Source: Microbacterium stercoris
GTDB lineage: Bacteria > Actinomycetota > Actinomycetes > Actinomycetales > Microbacteriaceae
NCBI RefSeq assembly: GCF_017592545.1
Contig: NZ_JAGFOA010000003.1
Location: 414,463-478,462, forward strand
Reading direction: 5' to 3'
DNA: 64,000 nt
This document shows positions 29,508 through 38,530 of this stretch, one piece after another. Position numbers and translations under genes: made by a program. Numbering within the stretch: the first letter of the stretch is position 1; each line of letters opens with the position of its first letter. The notes below the pieces were generated by a model, which saw only the letters and a list, made by a program, of their open reading frames with translations, did not search any database and had not been told where the DNA came from.

Positions 29508-30410
29508 TTGTCTGAAAACCTTTCGTCCCCCGCGGCATCCGACGCGGAGACCTCGACCGGCCTCGTCAAGACCCCGACGACCACGGGCCCCATTCGCACT
29601 TCGCAGGTCCGCTCCGCGATCCGTCGTGCAGAGCGCGAGGCCCGCCGGGCCGTCGCCCCCAAGTTCCGTCCCGTCCGCGCCATCGGCACGGTCGCGGCCG
29701 TCGCCGCGCTGATCGCGGGCGTCGCCTTCCCCGCCTACGCCGCCATCCAGGCCGACACCGAGACGCTCAGCGTCCACGACGTCGCCTCCGAGTCGGCGCA
29801 GTCGATGGTCGTCGCCTCCGAGGTCGAGGGCCAGACCCTCGCCGGTGCGACCTACGGTGCGACCTCCAAGGAGGAGCTCGAGAAGGCGAAGGCCGAGAAG
29901 GAAGCCGCCGAGCGCGCGAAGAAGGCCGCCGCGGCCGCTGCTGCCGCCGCCGCCTCCGCCGCGAAGCGCAGCACCGGCGCATCCGTCGCCTCGGTCGACC
30001 CCTCGACGATCCCGATCTCCGCGGGCGGCTTCGGCGCGCCCCTGCCGGGCGGCTACCGCATCGGCGACAGCCTCGGCGCCGGTCACAGCCAGGCCACGCA
30101 CGACGGCCTCGACCTCCTCATCGCCAGCGGCACCCCGATCTACGCCATCGCCGACGGTGTCGTCGCCACGTCCGGCTGGTCCGGCGGCTACGGCCTGATG
30201 GTGCGCTACAACTCGGTCGTCGACGGTCAGTCCGTCGAGGTGCGCAACGCCCACATGTCGTCGGCTGCGGTCGGCGCGGGTCAGACCGTCACCCGCGGAC
30301 AGGTCATCGGCTACGTGGGTTCGACCGGCGCCTCGTCGGCACCGCACCTCCACATCGAGATCCGGATCAACGGGGGCCTCGCGAACCCGCTGTACGTGCT
30401 CCCGCTCTGA
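29508..30410 (+). CDS. M23-family peptidoglycan peptidase
   Basis: 300 residues from a TTG with GGAGGA 5 nt upstream. Transmembrane or signal segment at about 57-77 (AVAALIAGVAFPAYA), an alanine/lysine coiled-coil stretch, then an LytM/M23 domain: zinc ligands in QATHDGLDLL (His and Asp) and HLHIEI, with the NAHMSS segment between. Secreted or membrane-anchored wall endopeptidase. It follows a structured leader, implying post-transcriptional control. Confidence 0.9.
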   Translation: MSENLSSPAASDAETSTGLVKTPTTTGPIRTSQVRSAIRRAEREARRAVAPKFRPVRAIGTVAAVAALIAGVAFPAYAAIQADTETLSVHDVASESAQSMVVASEVEGQTLAGATYGATSKEELEKAKAEKEAAERAKKAAAAAAAAAASAAKRSTGASVASVDPSTIPISAGGFGAPLPGGYRIGDSLGAGHSQATHDGLDLLIASGTPIYAIADGVVATSGWSGGYGLMVRYNSVVDGQSVEVRNAHMSSAAVGAGQTVTRGQVIGYVGSTGASSAPHLHIEIRINGGLANPLYVLPL

Positions 30411-30433
30411 TCCGATCCGCACGGATCCTTCCG

Positions 30434-30465
30434 GAAGAGCCCCTGCCGAATGGCGGGGGCTCTTC
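30434..30465 (+). terminator. Terminator after M23 gene
   Basis: A 14-bp stem (GAAGAGCCCCTGCC with GGCGGGGGCTCTTC, one G-U pair) and a GAAT loop, about 24 bp after the stop. Confidence 0.82.
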
Positions 30466-30563
30466 TGCATGCGGGGAATTCACCGCGCGTTCCGCCCCTC
30501 GGGCGTGTCGGCGCGCTAGCCTGATCCCGTCGCCACCGGGTGAGGCAGGGAAGGAGAAGGCCG

Positions 30564-30692
30564 ATGAAGCGGATACCTCGCATCCGAACCATGGATGCGC
30601 TCGGGCGTCACGTGCTTCGGCATCACTCCCTCTTCCATCGTGCGCACACGAGCCGTGGTTCGTCCACGGGCCCGGAGGCGTCGTCTGCATAG
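30564..30692 (+). CDS. Possible 42-residue basic peptide upstream of the HNH gene
   Basis: An ATG with AAGGAG 9 nt upstream opens a short frame (MKRIPRIRTMDALGRHVLRH...) rich in Arg and His, ending at a TAG 96 bp before the HNH gene. The good ribosome site is the main support. It could be a leader peptide or small protein, or chance. The rest of the 323-bp gap between the M23 terminator and the HNH gene shows nothing recognisable. Confidence 0.35.
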   Translation: MKRIPRIRTMDALGRHVLRHHSLFHRAHTSRGSSTGPEASSA

Positions 30693-30788
30693 ACGGCGCC
30701 TTCTCTCGTCTCCACGCACCTGCTGATCCCGTCCCGACGACAGTTCGAGACTCCCGGAAGCCGTCCGGGACCGACCTGGAGGACATGC

Positions 30789-31286
30789 ATGCGCACGCTG
30801 GTACTGAATGCGGGATACGAGCCGCTCGCCGTGATCTCGTTCAAGCGGGCCCTGGTGCTCGTGATGAGCGAGAAGGCGACCGTGATCGAGCACAACGAGG
30901 AGCTGCCCGTCTGGGGCACCACGGCCGCCTACGACCGTCCCGCGGTGATCGTGCTCACCCGCTACGTGCGCGTGCCGGCGACGCGAAGGATGCCGGTGAC
31001 GCGGCGGGGCGTGCTGCGGCGGGACGGCTACCGGTGCGCGTACTGCGGCAAGGCGGCATCGACGATCGACCACATCCTGCCCCGCTCACGCGGCGGCGCC
31101 GACTCGTGGGAGAACCTCGCCGCGTGCTGCCTGCGCTGCAACAACGTCAAGGGCGATCGCACGCCGCAGGAGATGGACTGGGAGCTGCGGATGACCCCGC
31201 GCCCGCCGCACGGCACGGCCTGGACCGTGCGGGGCGTCGAGCGAGCAGACCCCCGGTGGGAGCCGTATCTGGCGCTCGCGGCCTGA
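30789..31286 (+). CDS. HNH endonuclease-domain protein
   Basis: 165 residues. An N-terminal RTLVLNAGYEPLAVISFKRA domain typical of a widespread actinobacterial/cyanobacterial HNH family, then the nuclease motif: CAYCGK, DHILPRSRGG, NLAACCLRCNNVKGDRT (two zinc Cys pairs, catalytic DH and NN). Chromosomally conserved family of unknown biological role; DNA cleavage or processing is expected from the motif. GGAGG lies just before the ATG. Confidence 0.9.
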   Translation: MRTLVLNAGYEPLAVISFKRALVLVMSEKATVIEHNEELPVWGTTAAYDRPAVIVLTRYVRVPATRRMPVTRRGVLRRDGYRCAYCGKAASTIDHILPRSRGGADSWENLAACCLRCNNVKGDRTPQEMDWELRMTPRPPHGTAWTVRGVERADPRWEPYLALAA

Positions 31287-31431
31287 TCCGCCGGCGCTGC
31301 GCGGGGTGATTCGGCGCCGGGTGTCGCCGGCGCTCCTAGGCTGAGATCGTGCGTGCCGCGACGGGCTCGAGAAGCTCGGCGGACGTCCGTGCGACGCATG
31401 TCGCACCATCCGTCGATCGAAGAGAAGAGCA

Positions 31432-32367
31432 ATGAAGACCTTCACCCTGCCCGGTACCGACATCACCGCGTCCAACATCGTCCTCGGGCTGATGCGCATC
31501 CAGGACAAGACCGACGAGGAGGTGCGCACGCTCGTGAGCACCGCGCGCGACGCGGGCATCACCTTCCTCGACCACGCCGACATCTACGGCGCGGGCGCTC
31601 AGCACGGCTGCGAGCGCCGCTTCGCCGAGGCCCTGAAGCTCTCGTCGTCGGAGCGCGAGCAGTGGGTCATCCAGACCAAGGCCGGCATCGTCAAGGACGG
31701 ACCGTACTTCGACTTCTCGTACGAGCACCTCATCCGCTCGGCCGAGGGATCCCTCGAGGCGCTCGGCACCGACTACCTGGATGTGTTCCTGCTGCACCGC
31801 CCGGATGCGCTCGTGGAGCCCGAGGAGGTCGCTCGCGCGTTCGACGAGCTGCACGCCTCCGGCAAGGTCCGTGCGTTCGGTGTGTCCAACCAGACGCCGG
31901 GCCAGATCGAGCTGCTGAAGAAGCACGTGAACCAGCCGATCGTCGCCAACCAGCTGCAGCTCTCGGTCACCCACGCGCCGATCGTCGCGCAGGGCGTCGC
32001 GGCCAACATGCAGGGTCTCGACCAGTCGATCGGCCGCGACTACGGCATCCTCGACTACTGCCGCCTGAACGACATCACCGTCCAGGCCTGGTCGCCGTTC
32101 CAGGCGCAGTTCTTCGACGGCCCGTTCCTCGGATCCGACCGCTACCCCGAGCTGAACGCCGTGGTCGACCGGCTCGCCGCTCAGTACGACGTGCAGCCCG
32201 AGGCCATCGCCGTGGCCTGGATCACGCGTCACCCCGCGAACATGCAGGTCGTGCTCGGCACCACCACACCGGCGCGCGTGGAGGCCGCGGCGCTCGGCTC
32301 CGACCTGCCGCTGACGCGCGCCGAGTGGTACGAGCTGTTCCGCGCGGCCGGCCACGTCGTGCCCTGA
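31432..32367 (+). CDS. Aldo/keto reductase (YdhF-like)
   Basis: 311 residues, TIM-barrel NADPH oxidoreductase. The catalytic tetrad is recognisable: Asp in FLDHADIYG with Tyr in the same motif, Lys in IQTKAGI and His in LLHRPD. NADPH-binding residues in the GTTTPARVEAA segment. Closest in style to the YdhF subfamily; substrate unknown. No operon partners. Confidence 0.9.
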   Translation: MKTFTLPGTDITASNIVLGLMRIQDKTDEEVRTLVSTARDAGITFLDHADIYGAGAQHGCERRFAEALKLSSSEREQWVIQTKAGIVKDGPYFDFSYEHLIRSAEGSLEALGTDYLDVFLLHRPDALVEPEEVARAFDELHASGKVRAFGVSNQTPGQIELLKKHVNQPIVANQLQLSVTHAPIVAQGVAANMQGLDQSIGRDYGILDYCRLNDITVQAWSPFQAQFFDGPFLGSDRYPELNAVVDRLAAQYDVQPEAIAVAWITRHPANMQVVLGTTTPARVEAAALGSDLPLTRAEWYELFRAAGHVVP

Positions 32368-32405
32368 CGCGCACGCTCACGGCACGGTCTGCGGGCCCGG
32401 GGACG

Positions 32406-33026
32406 CTAGCGTTCCTGGGCCCGCAGGCCGTCCAGGGCGACGGTCAGGATGTCGTGGCCCAGGCGGTCGCCGTCGATGGTGCCGTCCGGGCGGTACCACT
32501 CGATGACCGAGTTGATCATGCCGAAGATCAGGCGCGCGACGATCGATGCGTCCACGTCGTCGCGCAGGTCGCCGTCTCGCTGCGCCTCGCTCACGAGGGC
32601 CGTCACCTGCTGATCGAAGCGGCGGCGCCGAGCGAGCGCCTCCTTCTCGATGGGGCTGTTGCCGCGCACGCGCAGCAGCAGGGTGACCGAGGGGAGGTGC
32701 TGGATCAGCACATCCGTGGCGCGACGGATCACGTCGCGCAGGCGCGTGATGGCGCGCTGATCCGGGGCCCCGTCCGGCGTGTGCAGCACCGCCTCGAGCG
32801 CGCTCAGCGCCTGGTCCAGCGCGATCTCGAGCAGCGCCTCCTTGGAGGCGAAGTGGTGGTAGAGCGCCGACTTCGTCAGCCCCAGCCGCTGCGACAGGTC
32901 GGCGACCGAGGTCGCGTCGTAGCCCTGCTCGTTGAACAGCTCCACCGCGATGCGGAGGATGCCCTCGCGGTCGTAGCCCGGTCGTCCCCGACGGGCGCGG
33001 GTGGGCTCCGGTGCCTGCTCGATCAC
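32406..33026 (-). CDS. TetR-family regulator, probable phenylacetate repressor (PaaR-like)
   Basis: 206 residues. The N-terminal HTH reads LFNEQGYDATSVADLSQRLG and TKSALYHHFASKEALLE; the ligand domain ends with FGMINSVIEWYRPDG. It lies beside the hotdog thioesterase and divergent paa operons, and two matching pseudo-palindromes occur at the paaJ and paaA promoters, so it probably represses both and responds to phenylacetyl-CoA (inference from PaaR families). GTG start. Confidence 0.85.
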   Translation of the reverse strand: MIEQAPEPTRARRGRPGYDREGILRIAVELFNEQGYDATSVADLSQRLGLTKSALYHHFASKEALLEIALDQALSALEAVLHTPDGAPDQRAITRLRDVIRRATDVLIQHLPSVTLLLRVRGNSPIEKEALARRRRFDQQVTALVSEAQRDGDLRDDVDASIVARLIFGMINSVIEWYRPDGTIDGDRLGHDILTVALDGLRAQER

Positions 33027-33066
33027 CCGGCCAGTCTGACACGCGGCATCGCGTGCACGGCGCGGG

Positions 33067-33465
33067 TCACTCCGTGTCGACGAGGAGGTTGGTGATGCGG
33101 GCGGTGGAGATGGCGGATCCGTCCGCATCGACGATCCGCACCTCGTAGGTGGCCATCCGGCGCCCCCGGTGCAGGGGAGTGGCCGTGGCGGTGACGACCG
33201 GGCCGCGTGCGCCCCGATGGTGGGTGATGTTGAGGTCGACGCCCACGCAGACCTTCCCGAGCGAGCTGGCGTGGATCATCGCGCCCCACGAGCCGGTGGC
33301 CTCGGCGAGGGCGGCGGTCGCCCCGCCGTGAAGTCGTCCGAGCGACTGCGTGTTGGTGGCGACGGGCATCGTCACCACGACCTTCTCGAGTGACTGCTCG
33401 ACGATCTCCATTCCCAGCTTCACGTCCAGCTCGCCGGGGGTGATCGTCCACAGTTCGGGGCTCAT
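33067..33465 (-). CDS. Hotdog-fold thioesterase (PaaI/YdiI-type)
   Basis: 132 residues with the hotdog catalytic helix GRLHGGATAALAEATGSWGA. Hydrolyses acyl- or aryl-CoA thioesters. It is divergent from paaJ and followed by the TetR gene, so it is probably part of the same regulon. A second, distinct PaaI-like thioesterase is encoded within the operon at 38527. Confidence 0.88.
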   Translation of the reverse strand: MSPELWTITPGELDVKLGMEIVEQSLEKVVVTMPVATNTQSLGRLHGGATAALAEATGSWGAMIHASSLGKVCVGVDLNITHHRGARGPVVTATATPLHRGRRMATYEVRIVDADGSAISTARITNLLVDTE

Positions 33466-33528
33466 CGGGGCTCGTCTCGTTTCCTTCAGCGGATGCGCGG
33501 GTGTCGTCGGAGTCCGGATGGGCGCGAC

Positions 33529-33587
33529 TTGCCGACCGCCGCAGGCTCTGACACTATCGATCTCACATTACTGAACGAGCGGTCTGA
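33529..33587 (+). promoter_or_regulatory. paaJ operon promoter and TetR operator
   Basis: TTGCCG (33529-33534) and CACTAT (33552-33557) are 17 bp apart. The pseudo-palindrome ACTGAACGAGCGGTCTGA occupies 33570-33587, just past the start site, where a bound repressor would block transcription. It matches the paaA-operon site at 15 of 18 positions and shares the downstream AAAG. Confidence 0.72.
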
Positions 33588-33638
33588 AAAGAAGACCTGT
33601 CGAGAGTGCCGCGCGACGATGCGCGGCGGAGGATGACG

Positions 33639-34829
33639 ATGTCCGAGGCATATCTCGTAGGAGGGGTGCGCACCCCCGTCGGCCGATACGGGGGCGCGCT
33701 CGCCGCGGTGCGGCCCGACGACCTCGCGGCCCTGGTGCTCGCCGAGGCGGTCTCGCGTGCCGGAGTGCCTGCCGACGCCCTCGACGAGGTGTACTTCGGC
33801 GCCGCGAACCAGGCGGGGGAGGACAACCGCAACGTGGCGCGCCTGGCGGTGCTGCTCGCGGGGCTGCCCGACTCCCTCCCGGGGGTCACCGTCAACCGCC
33901 TGTGCGCCTCCGGCATGTCGGCGATCGCGATGGCCTCGCAGGCGATCCGGGCCGGCGACGCCGATCTCATCGTCGCGGGCGGCGTCGAGTCGATGACGCG
34001 CGCCCCGTGGGTGCAGGCGAAGCCCGAGCGGGCGTGGGCGAAGCCGGGTGCGGCGTTCGACACGTCGATCGGCTGGCGCTTCACCAACCCCCGTCTGACG
34101 GAGCGCGACAAGGCCACCTTCTCCATGCCCGAGACCGCAGAGGAGGTCGCGCGCCTCGACGGGATCACGCGCGAGGACGCGGATGCGTTCGCCGTGCGCA
34201 GCCACCGTCTCGCGGTGGAGGCGATCGACGCCGGCCGGTTCGCCCCCGAGATCGTCGCCGTGCCGACCCGCACCGGCCTCGTCGAGACCGACGAGGGCCC
34301 GCGTCGCGACACCTCGCTCGATGTGCTCGCGACGCTCCGCCCGGTGGTGCCCGGCGGCAGCGTCGTCACGGCCGGCAACTCCAGCTCCCTCAACGACGGC
34401 GCCTCCGCGATCATCGTCGCCGGCGCGGATGCTCTCGAGCGCCACGGTCTGACCCCGCGGGCCCGGATCGTGTCCCACGCCTCCGCGGCGCTCGCCCCGG
34501 AGATCATGGGTCTCGGCCCCGTGCCCGCCACCGAGAAGGCGCTGGCCAAGGCGGGGCTGACGGTCGCCGACCTCGACGCGGTCGAGCTCAACGAGGCGTT
34601 CGCGACCCAGTCGCTCGCATCGATCCGGCGCCTGGGCCTCGACCCCGAGATCGTGAACGCGGACGGCGGCGCGATCGCCCTCGGCCATCCGCTCGGCTCC
34701 AGCGGATCCCGCCTGATCGTGACGCTGCTCGGGCGCCTCGAGCGCACCGGCGGACGGTACGGCCTCGCGACCATGTGCGTGGGCGTCGGCCAGGGCACCG
34801 CGCTGATCGTGGAGCGGCTCGATGTCTGA
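33639..34829 (+). CDS. paaJ: 3-oxoadipyl-CoA/acetyl-CoA acyltransferase (thiolase)
   Basis: 396 residues. Catalytic Cys in NRLCASGMSAI (about residue 90), His in IALGHPLGSSGSR and second Cys in TMCVGVGQG. In this pathway it performs the two thiolytic steps that release acetyl-CoA and succinyl-CoA. The ATG at 33639 has GGAGG 6 nt upstream and is preferred to an ATG two codons earlier. First gene of the paaJFHZIK operon. Confidence 0.9.
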   Translation: MSEAYLVGGVRTPVGRYGGALAAVRPDDLAALVLAEAVSRAGVPADALDEVYFGAANQAGEDNRNVARLAVLLAGLPDSLPGVTVNRLCASGMSAIAMASQAIRAGDADLIVAGGVESMTRAPWVQAKPERAWAKPGAAFDTSIGWRFTNPRLTERDKATFSMPETAEEVARLDGITREDADAFAVRSHRLAVEAIDAGRFAPEIVAVPTRTGLVETDEGPRRDTSLDVLATLRPVVPGGSVVTAGNSSSLNDGASAIIVAGADALERHGLTPRARIVSHASAALAPEIMGLGPVPATEKALAKAGLTVADLDAVELNEAFATQSLASIRRLGLDPEIVNADGGAIALGHPLGSSGSRLIVTLLGRLERTGGRYGLATMCVGVGQGTALIVERLDV

Positions 34830-35562
34830 GTCGGTGCGCATCGACTGGCGTCCTGACCGCGTGGTGGCGACCCTCGACCGGCCCGAGGCGCGCAACGCCA
34901 TCGACCGGCAGATGATCGACGAGCTGCACGCCCTGTGCGCCGCCCTGGAAGCCGATCCGCGGGTGCTGATCCTGGCCGGCAGCGGGGGAGTGTTCGCCTC
35001 CGGCGCCGACATCGTGCAGCTGCGCGCGCGTCGCGCCGAGGATGCGCGCCGGGGGATCAACACGGCCGCGTTCCAGCGGGTACGGGCGCTTCCCCTGCCC
35101 GTGATCGCCGCGGTCGACGGCTACGCGCTCGGCGGAGGTGCCGAGCTGGCCTACGCCGCCGATATCCGGATCGGCACGCCGACGGTCAAGATCGGCAACC
35201 CGGAGACGGGACTGGGGATCATCGCGGCGGCCGGCGCCACGTGGCGGCTCCCCGAGATCGTCGGGCACGCGCGGGCCTCCGAGCTTCTGCTCACGGGGCG
35301 CATCCTCGGTGCCGAGGAAGCCCTGTCCTGGGGACTGCTCAGCGCGATCCATCCCTCCGATGAGCTGCTGGATGCGGCCCATGCCATCGCCGATCGCATC
35401 GTGGCGCAGGACGCACTGGCGACTCGGCACACCAAGACCGCCCTGCGCGCACCGACCGACGCCCACCCGGCGATCGAGCTGGAGCTGCAGGCGGAGCTCT
35501 TCGAGAGCCCCGAGAAGATGCGGCGCATGACGGAGTTCCTCGAAAGGAAGGGCAGGAGATGA
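34822..35562 (+). CDS. paaF: 2,3-dehydroadipyl-CoA hydratase (enoyl-CoA hydratase)
   Basis: 246 residues, crotonase fold. Oxyanion-hole segment ASGADIVQL and active-site loop YALGGGAELAYA, with the second catalytic Glu in GNPETGLG. Overlaps the thiolase gene by 8 bp and the dehydrogenase gene by 4 bp. Assignment as PaaF rather than PaaG is by its place in the beta-oxidation block. Confidence 0.85.
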   Translation: MSESVRIDWRPDRVVATLDRPEARNAIDRQMIDELHALCAALEADPRVLILAGSGGVFASGADIVQLRARRAEDARRGINTAAFQRVRALPLPVIAAVDGYALGGGAELAYAADIRIGTPTVKIGNPETGLGIIAAAGATWRLPEIVGHARASELLLTGRILGAEEALSWGLLSAIHPSDELLDAAHAIADRIVAQDALATRHTKTALRAPTDAHPAIELELQAELFESPEKMRRMTEFLERKGRR

Positions 35563-36422
35563 CGCAGCCCCCTCAGACGCCCGCCCGCGTGGGTGTGCTC
35601 GGCGGCGGCCGGATGGGCGCCGGGATCGCGCACGGCTTTGTGCTCGCGGGCTCGCACGTGACCGTGGTCGAGCGGGACGCGGAGGCGGCCGAGGCCGCGC
35701 GGCAGCGCGTGCACGAGAGCCTGCGCCGATCGATCGAGCGGGGCGCCACGGATCGTCCGCTGCCCGACCTCGAGGCCGGGGTGACGTTCGCGACCGAGGT
35801 CGCGGCGTTCGCCGACGCGGCGCTCGTCATCGAGGCCGTGCCGGAAGACCGTGCGCTCAAGGTCGACGCCCTGCGCCGGGCCGAGGCGGCGCTCGCCGCG
35901 GAGGGCGTGCTCGCCTCGAACACCTCGTCGATCTCGATCGACGATCTGGCGCGCGAGCTCGATCGCCCGGCGCGCTTCCTCGGACTGCACTTCTTCAACC
36001 CGGTGCCCGCGTCCTCGCTCGTCGAGGTGGTCATCGGCAGCGCGACCGCACCCGAGCTGCGCGCGAGCGCGGCCGAGTGGGTCGAGGCGCTCGGCAAGCG
36101 CGCCGTCGTCGTGGCCGACGCCCCCGGCTTCGCCTCGAGCCGCCTCGGTGTCGCGCTCGCGCTCGAGGCCATCCGCATGGTCGAGCAGGGCGTCGCATCC
36201 GCGGCCGATATCGACGCCGCGATGGAGCTGGGCTACCGCCATCCCTCGGGCCCGCTGCGCACGACCGACATCGTCGGCCTCGACGTGCGACTCGGCATCG
36301 CCGAGGAGCTCGCCGCTCAGCTGGGCGATCGGTTCACCCCGCCCCAGCTGCTTCGCGACCTCGTCGCCGCAGGACATCTCGGCCGCAAGAGCGGCCGCGG
36401 ATTCTACGAATGGAGTGAGTGA
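35559..36422 (+). CDS. paaH: 3-hydroxyadipyl-CoA dehydrogenase
   Basis: 287 residues. N-terminal NAD-binding Rossmann motif GVLGGGRMGAGIAHG, catalytic His in LHFFNPVP, and a single C-terminal helical domain ending KSGRGFYEW. Short single-domain form as in PaaH/Hbd. Overlaps paaF by 4 bp and shares one base with the start of paaZ. Confidence 0.88.
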   Translation: MTQPPQTPARVGVLGGGRMGAGIAHGFVLAGSHVTVVERDAEAAEAARQRVHESLRRSIERGATDRPLPDLEAGVTFATEVAAFADAALVIEAVPEDRALKVDALRRAEAALAAEGVLASNTSSISIDDLARELDRPARFLGLHFFNPVPASSLVEVVIGSATAPELRASAAEWVEALGKRAVVVADAPGFASSRLGVALALEAIRMVEQGVASAADIDAAMELGYRHPSGPLRTTDIVGLDVRLGIAEELAAQLGDRFTPPQLLRDLVAAGHLGRKSGRGFYEWSE

Positions 36423-38530
36423 TGACGCACGTGCTTCCGAGCTATCTGCAGGGCGCCTGGTGGGCTCCCGACTCCGACGAGGGCGCCGTCGAGGTGCACG
36501 ACGCCTCGACCGGCGAGCTCGTCAGCCGGGTGAGCGCCCGCGGCGCCGACCTCGTGGGCGCCCTCGAGTACGCCCGCACTCGCGGGCAGGCGGCGCTCGG
36601 CGCCCTGACCTTCCACCAGCGTGCGCTCCTGCTGAAGCAGTTCGCCCTGGCGCTGACGGCACGCAAGGACGAGCTCTACGAGGTCTCCAAGCACACCGGC
36701 GCGACCGTGCGCGACTCGCTCAGCGACATCGACGGCGGCATCGGCGTGCTGTTCACGTACTCGTCGAAGGGACGCCGTGAGCTCCCCAACGCGCGTGTCA
36801 TCGTCGACGGCCCTGCGGAGTCGCTGTCGAAGGACGGATCCTTCCTCGGCGAGCACGTCTTCACGCGCCTTCCCGGTGTGGCGCTGCAGATCAACGCGTT
36901 CAACTTCCCCATGTGGGGAGCGCTGGAGAAGTTCGCCCCGGCGTTCCTCGCGGGCGTGCCGTCGATCGTCAAGCCGGCCACACCCACCGCCTACGTGGCC
37001 GAGGCCTGGGTGCGCATCCTCGTCGAGACGGGCCTGCTGCCGGAGGGCTCGCTGCAGCTCGTCAGCGGCAGCGTGTCAGGCATCCTCGACCACCTCCGCC
37101 TGGGCGACATCGTCGGCTTCACCGGCAGCGCGTCGACCGCCGAGCGTCTGCGCACCCACGAGAACGTCCAGAGCGGCGCCGTGCGCTTCACGACCGAGAC
37201 CGACTCGATCAACGCCTCGATCCTCGGCCCGGATGCCACCCCCGGCACGCCGGAGTTCGACGCCTACGTGAAGCAGCTGCTCGTCGAGCTCACGACCAAG
37301 GCCGGCCAGAAGTGCACGGCGATCCGCCGCGCGATCGTGCCGAAGGGCCAGGTCGACGCGGTGGTCGAGGCGCTGCGCGCGAAGATCGACGAGCGCGTCG
37401 TCATCGGCGATCCGCACGCCGAGTCCGTCACCATGGGGCCGCTCGTCTCCGTCGAGCAGCGTGACGAGGTGCGTCGCAGCGTCGACGCGCTGCGCGCCGC
37501 CGGCGGAGAGCTTCTGCTGGGCTCGACCGAGGCGCCCGAGGTCGTGCACGCGGACGGCACCCGCGGATCCGGCGAATCCGGCGCCTTCCTCGCGCCGATC
37601 CTCGTCGGCTTCGACGACGTCGAGACGCCCGAGGTGCACCGGATCGAGGCCTTCGGCCCCGTCGCGAGCATCCTCGGCTACGACTCCGTGGCGCAGGCGG
37701 TGGACCTCGTGGCACGGGGCGGCGGATCCCTCGTCACCAGCGTCGCGACGAACGACCACGACGTCGCCGTCGAGCTGCTCGCCGGGATCGGCGCCTACAA
37801 CGGACGCGTCCTGTTCCTGGATCGCGAGAACGCGCGCACCTCCACGGGCCACGGCTCGCCGGTGCCGCACCTCGTGCACGGCGGGCCCGGCCGCGCCGGC
37901 GGCGGCGAGGAGCTGGGCGGCATCCGCGCCGTGCTGCACCACATGCAGCGCACCGCGGTGCAGGGGTCGCCGGCCGTGCTCACCGCGCTCACCGGCGTCT
38001 GGCACGCCGGGGCGCCCACCGAGGCGACGGGACGCCATCCGTTCCGAAAGTCGCTGCGCGACCTCGCCATCGGCGACAGCATCGTCTCGGCCTCTCGCGA
38101 AGTGACGCTGGAGGACATCGAGACCTTCGCGAACTTCACCGGCGACACCTTCTACGCGCACATGGACGAGGAGGCCGCGGCGGCCAATCCGTTCTTCCCG
38201 GGTCGCGTCGCGCACGGCTACCTGCTGGTGTCCTGGGCGGCGGGGCTGTTCGTCGACCCGGCTCCGGGTCCGGTGCTGGCCAACTACGGGCTCGAGAACC
38301 TGCGCTTCGTCACGCCCGTCTCGCCGGGCGATGAGATCCGCGTGGGGTTGACCGCCAAGCAGATCACGCCGCGCGAGACCGACGAGTACGGCGAGGTGCG
38401 CTGGGATGCCGTGATCCGCAATCAGCGAGACGAGATCGTGGCGACCTACGACGTGCTCACACTCGTCGCCAAGGACGACGTGTCCGCGAGCGAGACCGTC
38501 GGCGCGGCAGCGACGGAGGCCGTGCGATGA
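36422..38530 (+). CDS. paaZ: Bifunctional oxepin-CoA hydrolase / 3-oxo-5,6-dehydrosuberyl-CoA semialdehyde dehydrogenase
   Basis: 702 residues. N-terminal aldehyde dehydrogenase (about 1-530) with nucleophile Cys in AGQKCTAIRR and Glu in TTETDS; C-terminal MaoC-type hydratase (about 535-685) with GDTFYAHMDEEAAAANPFF and RVAHGYLL carrying the Asp/His pair. It opens the oxepin ring and oxidises the aldehyde in one protein, avoiding the toxic dead-end product. Start overlaps the paaH stop (TGATG). Confidence 0.95.
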   Translation: MTHVLPSYLQGAWWAPDSDEGAVEVHDASTGELVSRVSARGADLVGALEYARTRGQAALGALTFHQRALLLKQFALALTARKDELYEVSKHTGATVRDSLSDIDGGIGVLFTYSSKGRRELPNARVIVDGPAESLSKDGSFLGEHVFTRLPGVALQINAFNFPMWGALEKFAPAFLAGVPSIVKPATPTAYVAEAWVRILVETGLLPEGSLQLVSGSVSGILDHLRLGDIVGFTGSASTAERLRTHENVQSGAVRFTTETDSINASILGPDATPGTPEFDAYVKQLLVELTTKAGQKCTAIRRAIVPKGQVDAVVEALRAKIDERVVIGDPHAESVTMGPLVSVEQRDEVRRSVDALRAAGGELLLGSTEAPEVVHADGTRGSGESGAFLAPILVGFDDVETPEVHRIEAFGPVASILGYDSVAQAVDLVARGGGSLVTSVATNDHDVAVELLAGIGAYNGRVLFLDRENARTSTGHGSPVPHLVHGGPGRAGGGEELGGIRAVLHHMQRTAVQGSPAVLTALTGVWHAGAPTEATGRHPFRKSLRDLAIGDSIVSASREVTLEDIETFANFTGDTFYAHMDEEAAAANPFFPGRVAHGYLLVSWAAGLFVDPAPGPVLANYGLENLRFVTPVSPGDEIRVGLTAKQITPRETDEYGEVRWDAVIRNQRDEIVATYDVLTLVAKDDVSASETVGAAATEAVR

